Below are positions 7,157 through 9,546 of a DNA stretch of 9,546 bases, piece after piece (positions within the stretch are counted from its first letter, which is position 1; each line of letters starts with the position of its first letter). The position numbers and the translations under genes are program-made. The stretch covers positions 1 to 9,546 of the forward strand of contig CAJGDT010000051.1 in the NCBI GenBank assembly GCA_904502265.1, in the 5' to 3' direction. The notes below the pieces were generated by a model. That model ran no database searches. It was not told the DNA's origin and was given only the letters and a program-made list of their open reading frames with translations. This DNA comes from an uncultured Barnesiella sp. (lineage in GTDB: Bacteria; Bacteroidota; Bacteroidia; Bacteroidales; Barnesiellaceae_A).

Positions 7157-8923
7157 TTAGTTACCGGGATAAGGCTCTAAAGCATTAATAATTTCAGCAA
7201 CATTGGCACCGTCCTCTATAATTACCGACAGAACGCCATTTTTGTCATACCAAGGACGATTGTTCATATCAATAAGCTTAACAGTTGCTCCGGCCTTGAT
7301 AATGAGTGATGGAGCCCATCTATTGGCAGGATCATCCACCCAATGATATTGTCCATTAGCATCCTTAACACGCTTGGCCAAACCTGAACTTGATATAAAA
7401 AGTTCATCAACTTGAGTACCGGCACCAATAGTCATATGTGCATCAGCTTTCGAGTTATGGTGTGTACTGCAACGAATATATTTCAAGGTAGAATTATTGA
7501 GAGTAATCTTTGAGTGACTCCATGCATAAAGTCGATCAACAACACAGTCATTAAATGTCGCCTCACAGTCGTTAGGCACACCACAGTCGTAAGGCAATGG
7601 TGTACGAATATCACCATAGTTATCGGCAAAAGGTTGTGCTGTTGTAGTAGTTCCGGTAAATACGCAATCATTCAACACGCTTACACCACGCAAGAATACA
7701 AGAGGAGCCATGTAGTCAATTGCCTTTACATTCTCGATACCGGGATGGTCTACCACCATATCTACAGCCTTAACATTGGTCATCTCATTGCGGAAAGCAA
7801 CATAATTACCTTTGTCGCGATACTCACCCATAGCAATATATTGAACACGACCCGAGAAGGTCACATTCTCCATTGTAATCAGGTTGTTATTTTCTGTAGT
7901 GAATGTCACATCCTGATCGGTATTAAAAGCAAACACTCTATCCTTGATTTCAGTATCTTCGCTGAAGTTGTAATATAGGCCTGCCGAATTGAGTGTTTCA
8001 CCCTCATAGGCAGGGGCTACATTGATAATAATTTGAGCATTTCCTGTCATGATTTGACCAATGATATTGGTACGCCAGTTACGTATTGCAAGCACATCGA
8101 CAAGACCTTCATATGTCAAGCTCTTATCTTCAGCTTCGTTGGTAAAGGCAAAATCCATATCATAATATCCACCTTCGGCAGGAGCAAGAATGTATGACAT
8201 AGATAGATAGGTATATGTCTCAAATACATCATTCTCATCAACATCGGCCATGAGTTGCTCGGCAGGAATAGCAGACAATGAATAGGTAACTTTAGTCTCG
8301 CCCGATAGAGAACCGTCGAGCAGATTTATCACACTAGGCACAGAATCAATTACTGCACTAGACTTGGTAATATCGATACCTGCATCTTGTGCAAACTGCA
8401 TATCATAGGGGTATGTACCTACATTGATTTGAGCAAAAGGACGACGGAGAACAGCACTTACTTTGGTCTTGCTTGTAACCTTAAACGGATTAGTTACTGC
8501 AAAGAAAGCATCGCGACTCTCATCATTATTGATACCGTCATAATTGATGGTTACGACCATCTCATCCGATACTTCATAGGCAGTACAAGCGGGATTTTGC
8601 GCCCAGAACACCACGCGATAAGTATTTCCTTTAGGCAAAGAAATGGTCATTGTATAGCCGGTCGAGGTAAGCAATGATGTGACACCATTCTTAACAGCTT
8701 TCTTAAAGATAACATTGTTATCTTCATCAAATACTCCATACATCAATTCAGTAGCACCTGTACCATCGCTTATGGCGCGAGTTAAAGAGGTTGTTTCCAA
8801 ATCGATATCAAACACTACATCTGCCACATCTGAAAAATCATTTTGTAGCTCATCGTTCACACACGATACATTTGCTATTGAGAAAATTAACAATAACAAT
8901 GCACTAAAAAGACAGTTTCTCAT
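7157..8923 (-). CDS. Fimbrillin-like lipoprotein with C-terminal beta-helix-like region (paralogue 1)
   Basis: The 588-residue lipoprotein is the first gene of the - strand cluster. The hydrophobic signal (about 4-19) ends ANVSC, with Cys21 followed by acidic residues (VNDEL); the lipobox is imperfect because Asn occupies -3. The N-terminal domain (about 33-305) has LTRAISDGTGATELMYGVFD (47-66, Arg49), GNTYRVVFWAQN (99-110), SRDAFFAV near 136, LRRPFAQINVG (159-169), DVDENDVFETYTYLSMSYIL (227-246), RNWRTNIIGQIMTG (281-294) and NVAPAYEG. This is a complete DUF6562/fimbrillin-like pattern like that of the 298-residue protein. Residues about 308-588 form an Asn/Thr-rich beta-repetitive region with three rungs starting at 497, 540 and 567. 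The ATG at 8923 has no Shine-Dalgarno sequence but precedes a standard signal peptide. Probably a surface adhesin or tip-type fimbrial subunit; ligand unknown. Confidence 0.87.
   Translation of the reverse strand: MRNCLFSALLLLIFSIANVSCVNDELQNDFSDVADVVFDIDLETTSLTRAISDGTGATELMYGVFDEDNNVIFKKAVKNGVTSLLTSTGYTMTISLPKGNTYRVVFWAQNPACTAYEVSDEMVVTINYDGINNDESRDAFFAVTNPFKVTSKTKVSAVLRRPFAQINVGTYPYDMQFAQDAGIDITKSSAVIDSVPSVINLLDGSLSGETKVTYSLSAIPAEQLMADVDENDVFETYTYLSMSYILAPAEGGYYDMDFAFTNEAEDKSLTYEGLVDVLAIRNWRTNIIGQIMTGNAQIIINVAPAYEGETLNSAGLYYNFSEDTEIKDRVFAFNTDQDVTFTTENNNLITMENVTFSGRVQYIAMGEYRDKGNYVAFRNEMTNVKAVDMVVDHPGIENVKAIDYMAPLVFLRGVSVLNDCVFTGTTTTAQPFADNYGDIRTPLPYDCGVPNDCEATFNDCVVDRLYAWSHSKITLNNSTLKYIRCSTHHNSKADAHMTIGAGTQVDELFISSSGLAKRVKDANGQYHWVDDPANRWAPSLIIKAGATVKLIDMNNRPWYDKNGVLSVIIEDGANVAEIINALEPYPGN
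7184..7435 (-). repeat. Three beta-helix-like rungs in paralogue 1
   Basis: Residues 497-510, 540-552 and 567-579 of the 588-residue protein match the pattern seen in paralogue 2: MTIGAGTQVDELFI, LIIKAGATVKLID and VIIEDGANVAEII. The loop after the first rung (511-539) is longer than in paralogue 2 and contains a Trp/Asp/Asn-rich stretch, YHWVDDPANRW. Variable loops on a constant beta-helix are common in adhesins and glycan-binding proteins. Confidence 0.55.
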
Positions 8924-8947
8924 ATATTATAAATTTTACAACATTGC

Positions 8948-8980
8948 ACATTTTAGCACCTTTGTGCATTTTTTTGCAAA
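8948..8980 (-). promoter_or_regulatory. Weak candidate Bacteroidota promoter of the lipoprotein operon
   Basis: On the - strand, TTTG (8980-8977) is followed after 21 nt by TAAAATGT (8955-8948), compared with the known Bacteroidota consensus TTTG, 19-21 nt, TAnnTTTG. The -33 box and spacing fit, but the last half of the -7 box does not. Transcription would start near 8941, leaving a leader of under 20 nt. A second weak possibility is TATACTTG (9010-9003), with a TTTG 26 nt upstream, which is too far. Confidence 0.25.
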
Positions 8981-8982
8981 AC

Positions 8983-8995
8983 AAAAAAAAAAAAA
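8983..8995. repeat. Homopolymer of 13 A (T on the operon's coding strand)
   Basis: Thirteen consecutive A residues are interrupted from further A/C-rich sequence only by a C at 8982. The tract is 60-72 bp upstream of the first lipoprotein ATG and just upstream of the candidate -33 box. Tracts of this length are prone to slippage and can also act as bent or UP-like promoter DNA. Confidence 0.9.
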
Positions 8996-9100
8996 TGAAA
9001 GCCAAGTATATACAGCATTAAAATTTGTTAATATAGCAAATTTCCATGATTTCCTCGAAAAAGTATTAAAGAAATTGACACTGAGAAGGCTGTCAAAATA

Positions 9101-9125
9101 AATTTGTTGCAAAAAGCAACAATTT
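9101..9125. repeat. Short hairpin TTGTTGC-AAAAA-GCAACAA
   Basis: Perfect 7-bp arms (9104-9110 and 9116-9122) surround a 5-A loop, and two more base pairs form beyond one mismatch. On the - strand it is followed by ATTTATTTTG, a loose U-rich tail. It may be a weak second terminator for nrdG or a protein-binding site before the lipoprotein operon. Confidence 0.4.
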
Positions 9126-9163
9126 AAAAAGCGTAGTTTACCCTCGATCCATCGATTAAGAGC

Positions 9164-9214
9164 AAAAAAATAAAAAAACCAACATACTGCAATATTAAAC
9201 AAGTCTTAATGCAG
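9164..9214 (-). terminator. Possible nrdG terminator
   Basis: On the - strand, CTGC-ATTAA (9214-9206) pairs with TTAAT-GCAG (9198-9187, with a 3-nt bulge) around a 7-nt loop. After 8 nt comes TTTTTTTATTTTTTT (9178-9164). The stem is weak and the U-tract is displaced, but the position 24 nt after the nrdG stop is right for a Rho-independent terminator. Confidence 0.4.
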
Positions 9215-9237
9215 CTTACACATTTATTACCATATAT

Positions 9238-9546
9238 CTATGGTCTGTAACCACCCTCTTGCGCTATAGTGGTAGCATTGGGATGTAGATGCAAGATGCG
9301 CTGGTTGCTACTGCCTCTGAAGTGCAACGAGGGGTCATACAAGTGCTTGACAAAAGGCCCGTCGACCAGCGTGTCGATAAATCGCAGGCAGTCGCGCATT
9401 GTCTCATCCTTCATCAAAGCCTCGTAGGTATAGCCGGTGTAGCACCATATATTCTGCCGCGTCTCGCGCTTAAGGCGCACAAGCAGTTCGAGCAACGCTT
9501 CGGGATTGTAGAATGGGTCACCACCGGTAAGGGTAACTCCATCGAG
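9238..9546 (-). CDS. nrdG: NrdG, anaerobic ribonucleotide reductase activating enzyme (C-terminal part)
   Basis: NrdG is a radical-SAM enzyme that creates the glycyl radical on anaerobic ribonucleoside-triphosphate reductase NrdD, using a [4Fe-4S] cluster and S-adenosylmethionine. The visible 102 residues enter at LDGVTLTGGDPFYNPEALLE, which contains the GGDP version of the radical-SAM GGE motif. They continue with NIWCYTGYTYE, DTLVDGPFV and FRGSSNQRIL, all typical of the NrdG C-terminal half. The reading frame is open to the window edge, so the start and the N-terminal CxxxCxxC cluster motif lie beyond 9546. TTG at 9493-9495 is an internal Leu codon, not the start. nrdD is expected just upstream on the same strand but cannot be seen. 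Confidence 0.93.
   Translation of the reverse strand, partial: LDGVTLTGGDPFYNPEALLELLVRLKRETRQNIWCYTGYTYEALMKDETMRDCLRFIDTLVDGPFVKHLYDPSLHFRGSSNQRILHLHPNATTIAQEGGYRP

Larger units (their letters stand above)
8924..9237. other. AT-rich intergenic region upstream of the lipoprotein operon
   Basis: These 314 bp separate the nrdG stop from the first lipoprotein ATG, with both genes on the - strand. The region is strongly AT-rich and holds a 13-A tract, a candidate promoter, several TGCA-containing short inverted repeats (for example TGCAC 8945-8949 and GTGCA 8964-8968) and two hairpins (9101-9125 and 9187-9214). Open frames across it encode low-complexity Phe/Lys/Asn-rich peptides and are not supported as genes. 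No long inverted repeats of the kind that flank invertible Bacteroides promoters are visible. Confidence 0.7.

Noticed and set aside
5308..8923. Polysaccharide lyase or other enzyme based on the beta-helix-like tails
   Set aside because: No catalytic motif of a lyase or hydrolase family is visible; the similarity is only in rung periodicity.
8679..9101. Open frame of 140 codons on the + strand over the lipoprotein start and upstream region
   Set aside because: It is antisense to the signal-peptide coding region and continues into low-complexity AT-rich sequence with no ribosome-binding site.
8936..9202. Open frame of 88 codons on the - strand between nrdG and the first lipoprotein gene
   Set aside because: The translation is Phe/Lys/Asn-rich low complexity produced by AT-rich DNA, it spans hairpins and the A13 tract, and it resembles no known protein.
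8924..9237. Invertible promoter of the Bacteroides type
   Set aside because: No pair of long inverted repeats flanks a promoter here; only short hairpins of 5-10 bp are present and no invertase gene is in the window.
9238..9495. nrdG as a short complete gene starting at 9495
   Set aside because: The codon there is TTG in the middle of a conserved helix (EALLELL); the frame continues upstream through GGDPFYN to the window edge.
1..9546. CRISPR array, tRNA, rRNA, insertion sequence or attachment site
   Set aside because: No regularly spaced direct repeats, no cloverleaf or rRNA-like sequence, and no transposase or terminal inverted repeats were seen on either strand.

Overview
The window looks like a chromosomal segment of a Bacteroidales bacterium (Bacteroides, Prevotella, Muribaculaceae or relatives). 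The reasons are a suf operon ending in sufD-sufS with typical Bacteroidales C-terminal sequence, a cluster of FimA/FimB-like (type V pilus-like) lipoproteins with a DUF3575-type outer-membrane protein, mostly weak or absent Shine-Dalgarno sequences, and an anaerobic ribonucleotide reductase activase. The genus cannot be fixed from the sequence alone.

Layout. On the + strand, positions 1-108 are the 3' end of sufD, followed 2 bp later by complete sufS (111-1328) and a 134-residue membrane protein with a coiled coil and an SPFH-like tail (1367-1771). A strong hairpin terminator (1794-1823), symmetric enough to work in both directions, separates this unit from a convergent - strand cluster. Read in its own direction, that cluster runs: a 588-residue lipoprotein (8923-7157), a 145-bp gap with two inverted repeats, a 567-residue paralogous lipoprotein (7011-5308), a 458-residue OmpA-like plus beta-barrel protein (5295-3919), a 351-residue FimB/Mfa2-like lipoprotein (3907-2852) and a 298-residue fimbrillin-like lipoprotein (2818-1922). 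The last four genes are 11-33 bp apart. An AT-rich 314-bp region (8924-9237) with a 13-A tract, a weak candidate promoter and hairpins lies upstream. Beyond it is the 3' part of nrdG (- strand, running off the window edge).

How the genes may work together (inference). All four lipoproteins share the same series of landmarks: an aromatic/tryptophan strand (FWAQ/FWAD/VWTD), DAF (RDAF in three), RPFAQ/RPMAK and a C-terminal strand (absent as such from the 567-residue protein because its domain runs straight on). Three of them carry an Arg-(Ala/Ser)-(Ile/Phe)-x-Asp-Gly-Thr site 46-49 residues from the start, where FimA/Mfa1 pilins are matured by an Arg-specific protease. The fourth, the 351-residue protein, lacks the site, as expected for a lipid-retaining anchor. 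The two largest add a C-terminal region of about 270 residues that looks like a beta-helix with repeated I-x-x-G-[AT/S]-x-[VI] rungs, suggesting tip or decoration adhesins. The DUF3575-type protein would be the outer-membrane partner. The cluster therefore reads as an accessory surface-fimbria or adhesin operon inserted between housekeeping suf and nrd genes. The most novel point is the pair of fimbrillin/beta-helix fusions.
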